A stretch of 64,000 nucleotides of DNA, taken from Streptomyces sp. A 4/2 (GTDB taxonomy: Bacteria; Actinomycetota; Actinomycetes; Streptomycetales; Streptomycetaceae). The stretch covers positions 24,372 to 88,371 of the forward strand of contig NZ_CALNVW010000061.1 in assembly GCF_940670765.1 (NCBI RefSeq). Reading direction: 5' to 3'. Positions 37,771-46,094 of the stretch are shown here, in pieces. The notes under the pieces are model-generated. The model did not search any database. It saw only the letters and a list, made by a program, of their open reading frames with translations, and had not been told where the DNA came from. Numbering within the stretch: position 1 is the stretch's first letter; each line of letters starts with the position of its first letter. A program made the position numbers and the translations under genes.

Positions 37771-38545
37771 ACAGGCCCAGCCGGTGTTTCCCCTCCCGGT
37801 GCGCGGTGACGCGTACCAGCGGGCCGATGCCGAACTGGTGGGGCAGATGGGCCAGGTGAGCAGCGCCACCGCGTGCGCGAAGCTCCACGGCATGGGCATC
37901 AGGCGCACGTGGATGGAGGGGCCGCAGCCCCTCGCGACCGGGCAGAAGATCGCCGGTTCGGCGCTGACGCTCCAGTTCATGCCGCAGCGCGAGGACATCG
38001 CCAGCGGCCTGGCCCAGGAGGCCGTCGAGCGCCAGACCGCCCTGTGGGCGGTGCTGGAGGCGGTACAGCCCGGTGACGTCCTCGTCATCCAGGCGTACGG
38101 GTCGGCGTTCAGCGGCTGCGTCGGCGACATGCTCGTCCGCTACTTCAAGCGCAAGGGCGGCGCCGGCATCGTCGTCGACGGCCGGATCCGGGACGCTCCT
38201 CGGGTCCGCGAGCTCGGCGTGCCGATCTGGTGCACCGGCACCACCCCGCACTACGCCTCCCAGTCGGAGCTGTTCCCCTGGGCGTACGACGTGCCGGTTG
38301 CCGCCGGCGGGGTGCTGTGCCTGCCCGGCGACATCGTGGTCGCCGATGACGACGGCGCCGTCGTCGTCCCCCAGGCGACCGCGCCGGAGGTGGTCGCCAC
38401 GGCCCAGGACCACCAGGAGTGGGAGGTGTTCAGCCGGATGCGGCTCGACCAGGGCGCCCGGCTCGGCAACTACTACCCGCTGACCTCGGAGTCGCGCGCG
38501 GAGTACGAGCAGTGGCGCGACCAGCAGCGGTCGTCGCAGCGATGA
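37757..38545 (+). CDS. RraA-like family protein, possible 2-oxo-acid aldolase
   Basis: This 262-residue protein has an RraA/HMG-aldolase core: SSATACAKLHGMGIRRTW, GDVLVIQAYGS, GDMLVRYFKRKGGAGIVVDGRIRD and VPIWCTGTTP. The R-x-R-D arrangement in VVDGRIRD is that of metal-dependent class II pyruvate aldolases of this family rather than of RNase E inhibitors. In a sugar-acid operon it may split a 2-keto-3-deoxy acid into pyruvate and an aldehyde. AGGAGA precedes the ATG. It overlaps both neighbours. Confidence 0.78.
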   Translation: MTTDEQAQPVFPLPVRGDAYQRADAELVGQMGQVSSATACAKLHGMGIRRTWMEGPQPLATGQKIAGSALTLQFMPQREDIASGLAQEAVERQTALWAVLEAVQPGDVLVIQAYGSAFSGCVGDMLVRYFKRKGGAGIVVDGRIRDAPRVRELGVPIWCTGTTPHYASQSELFPWAYDVPVAAGGVLCLPGDIVVADDDGAVVVPQATAPEVVATAQDHQEWEVFSRMRLDQGARLGNYYPLTSESRAEYEQWRDQQRSSQR

Positions 38546-39480
38546 ATCAGGTCTCGGGCCCGGGTGTGCTGGGCCGCACCGGTCTCACGGTCGGCAGGCT
38601 CGGCCTGGGCTGTGCGCCCCTGGGCAACCTGTACGAGGCGGTTGCGGAGCAGGACGCCGCCGGCACGGTGCGTGCCGCGCTGGCCGGCGGGACGCGCCTG
38701 TTCGACACCGCGCCCCGGTACGGCCACGGCGTGTCCGAACAGCGCCTCGGCCAGGTGCTGGCCGGGGTGCCCAGGTCCGAGGTCGTCGTCGCGACCAAGG
38801 TCGGATATCTCCTCACCGACGACGGGGCCGAGCCGGACTTCTCCTATGACGGCACCATGCGGTGCCTGGAGGAGAGCCTGACCCGGCTCGGCCTGGACCG
38901 GGTGGACATCGCGCATGTCCACGACCCCGACCACCACGAGCAGGAGGCCCTCGCGGGGGCCTTCCGCGCCCTGGTCGACCTGCGGGAGCAGGGCGTGGTG
39001 TCGGCGGTGGGCGCGGGCATGAACCAGAGCGCCATGCTGGAGCGGATCGTCACGCGGGTCGACGTGGACTGCGTGCTGCTGGCCGGCCGGTACACCCTCC
39101 TCGACCAGGACGCTCTGACGGGCCTGCTGCCCGCCTGCGAGGCCCGCGGTGTCGGGGTCGTCCTGGGCGGGGTGTACAACTCGGGCCTGCTGGCCGATCC
39201 ACGGCCAGGCGCGAAGTACGACTACCGGGCTGCCGAGCCGCACCAGGTTGCCGCCGCACTGGCCATCGCGGAGATCTGTGCCCGCCACGGGGTGCCGCTG
39301 AAGGCGGCGGCCCTGCAGTTCGGGTGGGGTCATCCTGCCGTGTCCACGCTGGTCGTCGGAGCCAGGACGGCCGATGAAGTGCTGGAGAACCTCGCCATGG
39401 CGCAGACCACCGTCCCCGCCGATCTGTGGGCGGAGCTGCGCGCGGCGGGGCTGCTCCCGCAGGAGGTGCCGACGCCGTGA
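38542..39480 (+). CDS. Aldo/keto reductase, L-fucose/D-galactose dehydrogenase type
   Basis: This 312-residue AKR has GLGCAPLGNLY at the start and the catalytic tetrad elements DTAPRYGHGVSE (Asp, Tyr), VATKVG (Lys) and IAHVHDPD (His). It is similar in layout to AKR-type L-fucose and L-galactose dehydrogenases that oxidise the sugar to its 1,5-lactone. The next gene is a fuconolactonase-like amidohydrolase, overlapping by 4 bp, which supports that activity. Substrate identity is inferred from context. Confidence 0.85.
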   Translation: MNQVSGPGVLGRTGLTVGRLGLGCAPLGNLYEAVAEQDAAGTVRAALAGGTRLFDTAPRYGHGVSEQRLGQVLAGVPRSEVVVATKVGYLLTDDGAEPDFSYDGTMRCLEESLTRLGLDRVDIAHVHDPDHHEQEALAGAFRALVDLREQGVVSAVGAGMNQSAMLERIVTRVDVDCVLLAGRYTLLDQDALTGLLPACEARGVGVVLGGVYNSGLLADPRPGAKYDYRAAEPHQVAAALAIAEICARHGVPLKAAALQFGWGHPAVSTLVVGARTADEVLENLAMAQTTVPADLWAELRAAGLLPQEVPTP

Positions 39481-40358
39481 CCGCCATCGACGCCCACGTC
39501 CACCTGTGGGACCCCGGCCTGCACGACCACGCGTGGCTGCGGTCCGCGGGTGAACTGCACCGCCCCTTCCTCCTCGACGACCTCACGACGGCCGCCGGAC
39601 CCGTGTCGGCTGTCGTCGTGCAGGCCGGGCGGACCGTGGACGAGGCCCGTTGGCTGCTGGGTCTGGCCGCGCGGTCCGCCCGGCTCGCCGGAGTCGTCGT
39701 CCACGCGGATCTCGCCGATCCGTCCGCTGTGGACACGATCGACGCATTGCGTGCGGAGGAAGGGGGTTCGGCGCTGGTCGGGGTCCGTGACCCGGTCGGG
39801 GCGGGCGACGGCGCCCGCCTCGGACTGCCCCAGGTGCGGCGCTCACTCGCGGCTCTCGGTGAGCGGGGCCTGACGGTGGATCTGCTGCTGGGCCACGGGA
39901 CCCTGCCCGAGGCACACGCGGCGGCCAGGGATCTGCCGCAGGTGCGGTTCGTCGTCGACCACGCCGCGATCTCCGCCGTCGACGTACGGCGCGACGGCCT
40001 CACGGAGTGGGCCGCGCAGCTGGCGCCACTGGGCCGACTGCCCCACGTGGTATGCAAGTTGTCGGGACTCGGCAAGGCCATCGCCGAACCGGACGGTGTA
40101 TCCATGGATGCCGTGGCTCGGGTGCTGCTGGACGTGTTCGGGCCGCGCCGGCTCATGTTCGGATCCGACTGGCCGGTCAGCACCCAGTGGTCGGCGTACG
40201 AGGATGTGGCCGGGGCCACGGCCCGTGTACTGGGCGGACTGACCACGGACGAGGCCGAGGCAGTACGGGGCGGAACGGCCATCGGGGCCTACGGACTCGA
40301 TCCGGCGGGCACGTCCGCCACCGGCAGGACGACAATGATGCGGCAGAGGGAGCACTGA
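39477..40358 (+). CDS. Amidohydrolase-2 family lactonase (L-fuconolactonase-like)
   Basis: This 293-residue TIM-barrel hydrolase begins with the metal-binding AIDAHVHLWDP. It has VVVQAGRTVDEARWLL, the FVVDHAAI motif (His) and the terminal FGSDWPVS (catalytic Asp), as in COG3618 sugar lactonases. It should open the lactone formed by the preceding aldo/keto reductase to the aldonate. A matching aldonate dehydratase is not in the same operon, although two enolase-superfamily dehydratases are nearby (27352 and 43269). Confidence 0.85.
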   Translation: MTAIDAHVHLWDPGLHDHAWLRSAGELHRPFLLDDLTTAAGPVSAVVVQAGRTVDEARWLLGLAARSARLAGVVVHADLADPSAVDTIDALRAEEGGSALVGVRDPVGAGDGARLGLPQVRRSLAALGERGLTVDLLLGHGTLPEAHAAARDLPQVRFVVDHAAISAVDVRRDGLTEWAAQLAPLGRLPHVVCKLSGLGKAIAEPDGVSMDAVARVLLDVFGPRRLMFGSDWPVSTQWSAYEDVAGATARVLGGLTTDEAEAVRGGTAIGAYGLDPAGTSATGRTTMMRQREH

Positions 40359-41038
40359 TGACTGGTCTGAACGATCTGCTCGAACAGAACAGAGGCATGA
40401 CGTCCGGCGGGCTGCTGTCCGACCGGGTGTACCGACTGCTGCGTTCGGCCATCCTGAGCGGCGAGATGGCGCCGGATCAGCGGATCGTCGAATCCGACAT
40501 CGCCAAGCGCCTGGGCATCAGCCAGGCTCCCGTGCGCGAGGCCGTCAAACGGCTGGTGCACGAGAGCCTGGTCACTCACGTGCCACGGCTGGGCAGCCGG
40601 GTCGCCAGCATCTCGATCGAGCAGGCCGAGCAGGCAAGGGGACTGCGCGGTCTGCTGGAGGAGTTCGCGGCCCGAGCCGCCGCCGAGCGCCGTGCCGAGG
40701 GCTACGTCGACCAGCTGAACGCCGTGGTCGACGACATGCGCAAGGCGGTCCTGCACGACGACCCGAGCAGCTTCCGCGACAGCGACATGGCCTTCCACCG
40801 CCTCGTCTGCCAGGCCAGCGGCAACCACCTGCTCCCGCGGTTGTGGGAGGTGATGGAGCCCAGTCTCTGGACCCTGCGCGTGGTGTCCAACCCGTTCTAC
40901 ACCGGCAGCCGCGACAAGCTGGTCGACGAACACGCACGCCTGCTCGACATACTCGTCAACGGCCGGGAGGACGAGGCCGCGGAGGCCTTCCGCCGCCACG
41001 CGACCGGTACGGCCGGGCCGTCGCAGCACGACGCATAG
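40358..41038 (+). CDS. FadR/GntR-family (FCD) transcriptional regulator
   Basis: This 226-residue regulator has the GntR winged helix (DRVYRLLRSAILSGEMAPDQRIVESDIAKRLGISQAPVREAVKRL pattern) and an FCD helical domain with DMAFHRLVCQASGNHLL. It is the last gene of the importer operon (its ATG shares one base with the lactonase stop) and immediately precedes the uronate operon. It could control either, via the CGATAAG repeats at 32711 or the repeats at 41136. Ligand presumably a sugar acid. Confidence 0.9.
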   Translation: MTGLNDLLEQNRGMTSGGLLSDRVYRLLRSAILSGEMAPDQRIVESDIAKRLGISQAPVREAVKRLVHESLVTHVPRLGSRVASISIEQAEQARGLRGLLEEFAARAAAERRAEGYVDQLNAVVDDMRKAVLHDDPSSFRDSDMAFHRLVCQASGNHLLPRLWEVMEPSLWTLRVVSNPFYTGSRDKLVDEHARLLDILVNGREDEAAEAFRRHATGTAGPSQHDA

Positions 41039-41135
41039 GACCGTCCGGACGCACCCGGCAGCCGCGCGCGATCCGTACCGCGACCGTGTTCACCCAGTTC
41101 CGCGGTGAACGGTACGGGTCGCCCCCTGCGTAACT

Positions 41136-41189
41136 GAACCGACGTACGTGAACTGGCGTACGTGAACCGGCGTATGAACTGGCTTACGT
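41136..41189 (+). repeat. Imperfect 14-bp tandem repeats with GTACGT cores upstream of the uronate operon
   Basis: Four units, 41136-41149, 41150-41163, 41164-41175 (12 bp) and 41176-41189, follow GAAC-C/T-G-R/G-C-G/T-TACGT. They occupy the middle of the 331-base gap 41039-41369, which holds no gene. A weaker fifth copy may start at 41107. They may be a regulator-binding array. Confidence 0.6.
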
Positions 41190-41369
41190 GAGCGACGCGT
41201 TCGCCGGTCACTCCCTTGAACTTTCCTGTCCCGGCACCGACTTGGGTGGCCCGGCCACGGCCCGGCCACCCGATCGCCGCCCCGGCGCCGGGGCGTGCCC
41301 GGAAGGCCGGGCCGCTGCCGGCCGTGGACGCGGCTCAGCCACGCATCGAACGACATCTGGAGGTTCCGC

Positions 41370-42215
41370 ATGCCCCGGCAAGGCGCGCATGCCACCGGCT
41401 CCACCGATACCACCCGGATCCTGCTCACGGGCGCCGCGGGCAAGGTCGGCACGCTGCTGCGGCCGTTGGCCGCGCGGGAGGGCCGCACGCTGCGGCTCCT
41501 CGACATCGCCACGCCGCCCGCCGTCGAGGGGAGCGGTGCGGAGGAGACCGTGATCGCCTCCCTCACCGACACCGAGGCGCTGCTGGACGCCTGCCGGGGC
41601 GTCAGCGCGATCGTCCATCTCGGCGGCCAGAGCGCCGAGTCCACCCTGGACGACGTCCTGGACCGCAACGTGCGCGGGACGCTGAACCTCCTGGAGGCGG
41701 CCCGGCTGGCCGGTGTGCCCCGGGTCGTCCTCGCCTCCTCGACCCACGCCGTCGGCTTCCACCCGTACGAGGGCACTCCGGTCGCCGCGGACGTCACGGC
41801 CCGCCCGGACACCCTGTACGGCTGGAGCAAGGCCGCGGTCGAGTCCGCCGGGCGCCTGTACCACGACCGTTTCGGCATGGACGTCATCTGTCTGCGCATC
41901 GGAAGCTGGTTCCCGAAGCCGAACGGGATCCGGGGGCTGTCCACCTGGCTGTCACCGGCCGACGGGCACCGCCTCGTCGAAGCCTGCCTGAGCTGCCGCG
42001 AACCCGGCTACCGGATCGTCTGGGGGGTCAGCCGCAACACCCGGGGCTGGGTGAGCCCGGCCGAAGGTGAGGCGATCGGCTACCACCCGCTCGACGACGC
42101 CGAGCAGTTCGCGCCCGAGGTGCTCGCCGAGTGCGGGCCGCCGGACCCCACCGACCCGATCGCACCCCGGCTCGGAGGCGACTGGTGCGCCATTCCGCTG
42201 GGGCGGACCTCGTGA
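41370..42215 (+). CDS. udh: Uronate dehydrogenase (NAD-dependent epimerase/dehydratase fold)
   Basis: This 281-residue extended-SDR enzyme has the nucleotide motif ILLTGAAGKVGTLLRPLA, NVRGTLNLLEAA, the serine in VLASSTHAVGFH and the catalytic pair in TLYGWSKAAVE (Tyr, Lys). The compact size and the GWVSPAEGEAIGYHPLDDAEQFA end match uronate dehydrogenases, which oxidise glucuronate or galacturonate to the aldaro-lactone with NAD+. The next two genes encode the following steps. TGGAGG lies 5-9 bases before the ATG. Confidence 0.88.
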   Translation: MPRQGAHATGSTDTTRILLTGAAGKVGTLLRPLAAREGRTLRLLDIATPPAVEGSGAEETVIASLTDTEALLDACRGVSAIVHLGGQSAESTLDDVLDRNVRGTLNLLEAARLAGVPRVVLASSTHAVGFHPYEGTPVAADVTARPDTLYGWSKAAVESAGRLYHDRFGMDVICLRIGSWFPKPNGIRGLSTWLSPADGHRLVEACLSCREPGYRIVWGVSRNTRGWVSPAEGEAIGYHPLDDAEQFAPEVLAECGPPDPTDPIAPRLGGDWCAIPLGRTS

Positions 42216-42309
42216 CGGCCGTCCGCTGATCACTGCCATCTGCTCGTACTCGTCACAGTCGGCCGGGCACCGCCGCGGCCGAGGCAACCCTTGAAGTGGA
42301 GATTCATCC

Positions 42310-43272
42310 ATGAATACCGTGAAATGCGATGAACGAACAACGCGCCTCCCGGGACCGCTCTCCTTCCCTCTGACTCCCTTCGACGAAGCCGACGAGGTCG
42401 ACCTGGACGTCTTCGCCGCTCACGTCGAGGCACAGATCGCCGCCGGACCCGGCGGGCTGTTCGTGGCGTGCGGCACCGGCGAGTTCCCCGCGCTCGGGCT
42501 CGACGAGTACCGGCAGGTCGTGGCCACCGCGGTGAAGCAGGCCGCCGGACGCGTACCGGTGTTCGCCGGGGCGGGCGGAGGCCCGCGGGTGGCACGGGAG
42601 TTCGCGCTGGCCGCGCAGGAATGCGGCGTCGACGGGCTGCTGTTGATGCCCCCGTATCTGCTGACGTCCACCCCGCAGGGGCTGGTGCGCCACATCCGCT
42701 ACGTCGCCGCGGCCACACCGCTGCCGATCACCGTCTACCAGCGGGCCAACGCGGTCCTCGATCCGGCCACCGCGGTGGAACTGCTCGACATCCCGAACAT
42801 CGCGGGCATCAAGGACGGCCGCGGTGACGTGGACGCGATGCTGCGCCTGGTCACCGCCGTGCGTACCAGCGGACACCCCCGCGCCGCCGAGTTCGGGTTC
42901 CTCAACGGCCTGCCGACCGCGGAACTCAGCGCACGGGCGTACGCGGCGATCGGCGTGGAGAGCTACTCCTCGGCGGTGCACTGCTTCGCCCCCGACATCG
43001 CCACCGCGTTCCACCGGGCCGTGCGCGACGGCGACGAGGTGGCGCAGCAGACGCTTCTGACGGAGTTCTACCTGCCGTTCGCCGCGCTGCGCGACCGCGT
43101 GCCGGGCTACGCCGTTTCCCTGGTCAAGGCCGGTGCGCGGCTGGCCGGTCTGGCCGTCGGTCCGGTCCGGCCGCCGTTGGTCGAGGCCACCCCGGACCAC
43201 GTCGCACAACTCGCGTCCCTCGTGGACCGCGGGCGCACGGCGCTCCGTCGCTTGGAGGAGTCCCGCGCATGA
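42310..43272 (+). CDS. kdgD: 5-dehydro-4-deoxyglucarate dehydratase
   Basis: This 320-residue DapA-family TIM barrel has GPLSFPLTPFDE, CGTGEFPALGLDEY (the G-T-G-E variant typical of this enzyme), the tyrosine in ITVYQRANA and the Schiff-base lysine in IAGIKDGRGD. It dehydrates and decarboxylates 5-keto-4-deoxyglucarate to 2-oxoglutarate semialdehyde. Its substrate is produced by the glucarate dehydratase encoded next (ATGA overlap). The dehydrogenase finishing the route to 2-oxoglutarate is not in this window. Confidence 0.92.
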   Translation: MNTVKCDERTTRLPGPLSFPLTPFDEADEVDLDVFAAHVEAQIAAGPGGLFVACGTGEFPALGLDEYRQVVATAVKQAAGRVPVFAGAGGGPRVAREFALAAQECGVDGLLLMPPYLLTSTPQGLVRHIRYVAAATPLPITVYQRANAVLDPATAVELLDIPNIAGIKDGRGDVDAMLRLVTAVRTSGHPRAAEFGFLNGLPTAELSARAYAAIGVESYSSAVHCFAPDIATAFHRAVRDGDEVAQQTLLTEFYLPFAALRDRVPGYAVSLVKAGARLAGLAVGPVRPPLVEATPDHVAQLASLVDRGRTALRRLEESRA

Positions 43273-44588
43273 CCACTGATTCCCGTACGAGGAAGGGCCT
43301 CATGGAGCCGCAGAGCCCGTCAGGGCACCCCACGATCGTCGACATCCGCATCACCCCCATCGCGTTCCCTGATCCGCCGTTGCTCAACGCCGTGGGCTGC
43401 CACGAGCCGTGGGCCCTGCGCGCGATCATCGAAATCGACTGCGGGGACGGGCTCATCGGGCTCGGCGAGACCTACGGCGACGCCTCGCACCTGGCGGTGC
43501 TGCGTACGGTGGCGCCGCTGCTGATCGGGCTGGACCCGTTCCGTACCGAATACATCAGGTCCGTGGTGGACGGGCTGCTCGGCACCGCTGACGCGCCGTC
43601 GGAGAAGCTCGGTCCGTCCGGCGGCATGGGTCCGGAGAAGGTGTCGCTGCGGGTCTTCTCCGCGTTCGAGGTCGCCTGCCTCGACGTACAGGGCCAGGCG
43701 ATCGGCCGTCCGGTCCACGATCTCCTCGGCGGCCGGGTACGCGACGCGGTGCCCTTCTCGGCGTACCTGTTCTACAAGTGGGCGCAGCATCCCGGCGACG
43801 GACCGGACCTCTTCGGCGCCGCACTCGACCCTGCCGGGATCGTGGCCCAGGCCCGGACGATGGTGGAGCAGTACGGCTTCCGGTCGATCAAGTTGAAGGG
43901 TGGTGTCTTCGCTCCCGACGTGGAGCTCGACGCCATTCGCGCGCTGCGCGCGGAGTTCCCCACGCTGCCGCTGCGCATCGATCCCAACGCGGCGTGGAGC
44001 GTCGAGACGTCCCGCCGGGTCGCCGCCGAGACACAGGGCCTGCTGGAATATCTCGAAGATCCGACCGAGGGCCTGGCCGGCATGGCCGCCGTCGCCGAGA
44101 CCGCCGGGATGCCGCTGGCCACCAACATGTGTGTGGTCTCCTTCGACCACATCCCCGAGGCCGTCGAACGCGGCTCGGTCCAGGTCATCCTGTCGGATCA
44201 CCACTACTGGGGCGGGCTGCGGCAGTCCGTGCGTCTGGCGGGCATCTGCGAGACCTGGGGCCTCGGCCTGTCGATGCACTCCAACAGCCATCTCGGGATC
44301 AGTCTCGCCGCGATGACCCATCTCGGCGCGGCGCTGCCGCAGCTGTCCTACGCAGCCGACACCCACACGCCGTGGCAGCTGGGCGTCGACGTGGTGGAGA
44401 ACCCGCTGACCTTCGTCGACGGGGCCGTGCCGGTGCCGATGTCGCCGGGGCTCGGCGTGCGGCTGGACCGGGATGCGCTCGCCCGGCTGCACGAGAACTA
44501 CCTCCGGCAGGGCATCACCGGACGCGACGACACGGGGTACATGCGGCGGTTCCACCCGGACTTCGACCCGGCGAAGCCTCGGTGGTGA
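43269..44588 (+). CDS. gudD: Glucarate dehydratase
   Basis: This 439-residue enolase-superfamily enzyme has the glucarate-dehydratase pattern: ITPIAFPDPPLLNAVGCHEPWALRAIIE, SIKLKGGVF (catalytic Lys), LRIDPNAAWS (metal Asp and Asn), YLEDP (Glu), ILSDHHYWGG (Asp) and MHSNSHLGISLAAM with the catalytic His. It converts D-glucarate (possibly galactarate) to 5-keto-4-deoxyglucarate. ATG 43302 is an alternative start. The gene is the last of the uronate operon and is followed by a bidirectional hairpin. Confidence 0.93.
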   Translation: MTTDSRTRKGLMEPQSPSGHPTIVDIRITPIAFPDPPLLNAVGCHEPWALRAIIEIDCGDGLIGLGETYGDASHLAVLRTVAPLLIGLDPFRTEYIRSVVDGLLGTADAPSEKLGPSGGMGPEKVSLRVFSAFEVACLDVQGQAIGRPVHDLLGGRVRDAVPFSAYLFYKWAQHPGDGPDLFGAALDPAGIVAQARTMVEQYGFRSIKLKGGVFAPDVELDAIRALRAEFPTLPLRIDPNAAWSVETSRRVAAETQGLLEYLEDPTEGLAGMAAVAETAGMPLATNMCVVSFDHIPEAVERGSVQVILSDHHYWGGLRQSVRLAGICETWGLGLSMHSNSHLGISLAAMTHLGAALPQLSYAADTHTPWQLGVDVVENPLTFVDGAVPVPMSPGLGVRLDRDALARLHENYLRQGITGRDDTGYMRRFHPDFDPAKPRW

Positions 44589-44606
44589 CCGGGGGTCCCT
44601 TCGAGG

Positions 44607-44634
44607 TGGCGCCGCGGCCCCGACCGCGGCGCCA
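44607..44634. terminator. Bidirectional terminator hairpin between gudD and hydA
   Basis: A perfect 11-bp GC-rich stem (44607-44617 with 44624-44634, 6-base loop) separates the convergent uronate and pyrimidine/hydantoin operons. Confidence 0.75.
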
Positions 44635-44642
44635 TGACGCCT

Positions 44643-46046
44643 TCAGTTGGTGTACTGGCAGAGTCCCCGCGGCAGGTAGACCCCGTGTCCGGGCTTCCCC
44701 ACGTACGCACGACGGTCGATCACCGGGACCCCGCGGGACAGCACGGTCTCGACCCGCCCCGTCACGCGCTTGCCCTCGTAGGCCGAGTAGTCCACGTTCA
44801 TGTGGTGCGTCTCGGCGGACATGATCTGCTCGGCATGCGGGTCGTAGACGACGACATCGGCGTCGGCGCCCGGGGCGATCGTGCCCTTCTTCGGGTAGAG
44901 GCCGAACATCCGGGCCGGGCCGGCGCAGGCGATCTCGATCCAGCGGCGGCGGGAGAGGTGGCCGTCGACGACTGCCTGGTGGAGCAGGTCCATCCGGTTC
45001 TCCACGCCGGGCATGCCGTTGGGGATCTTCGAGAAGTCGCCGCGTCCCCGTTCCTTCTGCCCGGTGAAGCAGAAGGGGCAGTGGTCGGTGGAGACGACCT
45101 GGAGGTCGTTCCTGCGCAGTCCGCGCCAGAGTGATTCCTGGTGCTCCCGTGGCCGCAGGGGCGTGGAGCAGACGTACTTGGCGCCCTCGAAGTCCGGTTC
45201 GGCGAGGTTGTCCGTGGAGAGGAAGAGGTACTGCGGGCAGGTCTCGCCGAAGACGTCGAGCCCCTGGGTGCGGGCCCTCGTCAGCTCGGCGAGCGCCTCG
45301 TCGGCCGAGACGTGCACCACGTACAGCGGGGCCCCGGCCACCTGGGCGAGTTTGATCGCGCGGTGGGTGGCCTCGGCCTCCAGCAGGGCCTTGCGCACCT
45401 CGCCGTGGTAGCGCGGGTCGGTACGGCCCTCGGCCAGCGCCTGCTCCACGAGCACGTCGATCGCGATGCCGTTCTCGGCGTGCATCATGATCAGCCCGCC
45501 GTTGGACCCGGCCCGCTGCATCGCCCGCAGGATCTGTCCGTCGTCGCTGTAGAACACCCCGGGGTAGGCCATGAACAGCTTGAAGGAGGTCACCCCCTCC
45601 CCCACCAGGAGGTCCATCTCCTTCAGCGTGGAGGGGTTCACGTCGGACATGATCATGTGGAACCCGTAGTCCACGGCGCACCGGCCGTCGGCCTTCGCGT
45701 ACCAGGCGTCGAGCCCTTCGCGCAGCGAGCCGCCGACCGACTGGATGGCGAAGTCGACGATGGTGGTGGTGCCGCCCCAGGCGGCGGCCCGGGTACCGGT
45801 CTCGAAGGTGTCCGCCGCGAAGGTGCCGCCGAAGGGCATCTCCATGTGCGTATGGGCGTCGACCCCGCCGGGCAGCACGTACTTGCCGGTGGCGTCGATC
45901 GTACGGTCGGCGGTCCAGCCCTCCGACGCGGTACTGCCGTGCGCGGCGAGTGCGGCGATGCGGCCGTCCTCGATGAGGACGTCGGCGTGGGTCTCCTCCG
46001 CGGCGGTGATGACGAGACCGCCGCGGATCAAGGTGCGGGTACTCAT
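44643..46046 (-). CDS. hydA: Dihydropyrimidinase (D-hydantoinase)
   Basis: This 467-residue cyclic amidohydrolase has the binuclear-metal HxH motif in GGVDAHTHMEMPFGG, the carboxylated lysine in TSFKLFMAYPG, metal histidines in MHAENG and VHVSADEA, and the active-site Asp in STDHCPF. It opens 5,6-dihydropyrimidines or hydantoins to N-carbamoyl amino acids. The operon order (amidohydrolase, aminotransferase, then this gene) matches reductive pyrimidine or hydantoin utilisation. A dihydropyrimidine dehydrogenase gene is not visible here. Confidence 0.93.
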   Translation of the reverse strand: MSTRTLIRGGLVITAAEETHADVLIEDGRIAALAAHGSTASEGWTADRTIDATGKYVLPGGVDAHTHMEMPFGGTFAADTFETGTRAAAWGGTTTIVDFAIQSVGGSLREGLDAWYAKADGRCAVDYGFHMIMSDVNPSTLKEMDLLVGEGVTSFKLFMAYPGVFYSDDGQILRAMQRAGSNGGLIMMHAENGIAIDVLVEQALAEGRTDPRYHGEVRKALLEAEATHRAIKLAQVAGAPLYVVHVSADEALAELTRARTQGLDVFGETCPQYLFLSTDNLAEPDFEGAKYVCSTPLRPREHQESLWRGLRRNDLQVVSTDHCPFCFTGQKERGRGDFSKIPNGMPGVENRMDLLHQAVVDGHLSRRRWIEIACAGPARMFGLYPKKGTIAPGADADVVVYDPHAEQIMSAETHHMNVDYSAYEGKRVTGRVETVLSRGVPVIDRRAYVGKPGHGVYLPRGLCQYTN

Positions 46047-46094
46047 GGTGGTGGGTTCCCTCTCTGGTCCGCTTGTGAGCTTCCGGCCCCCCGG

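Noticed and set aside
35707..38130. An 807-residue minus-strand open frame opposite the unknown carbohydrate enzyme
   Set aside because: Antisense shadow from third-position GC bias; no start site or motif, and it is opposite a coupled operon.
41136..41189. CRISPR-like appearance of the short tandem repeats
   Set aside because: Units are 12-14 bp with no unique spacers and no cas genes nearby.
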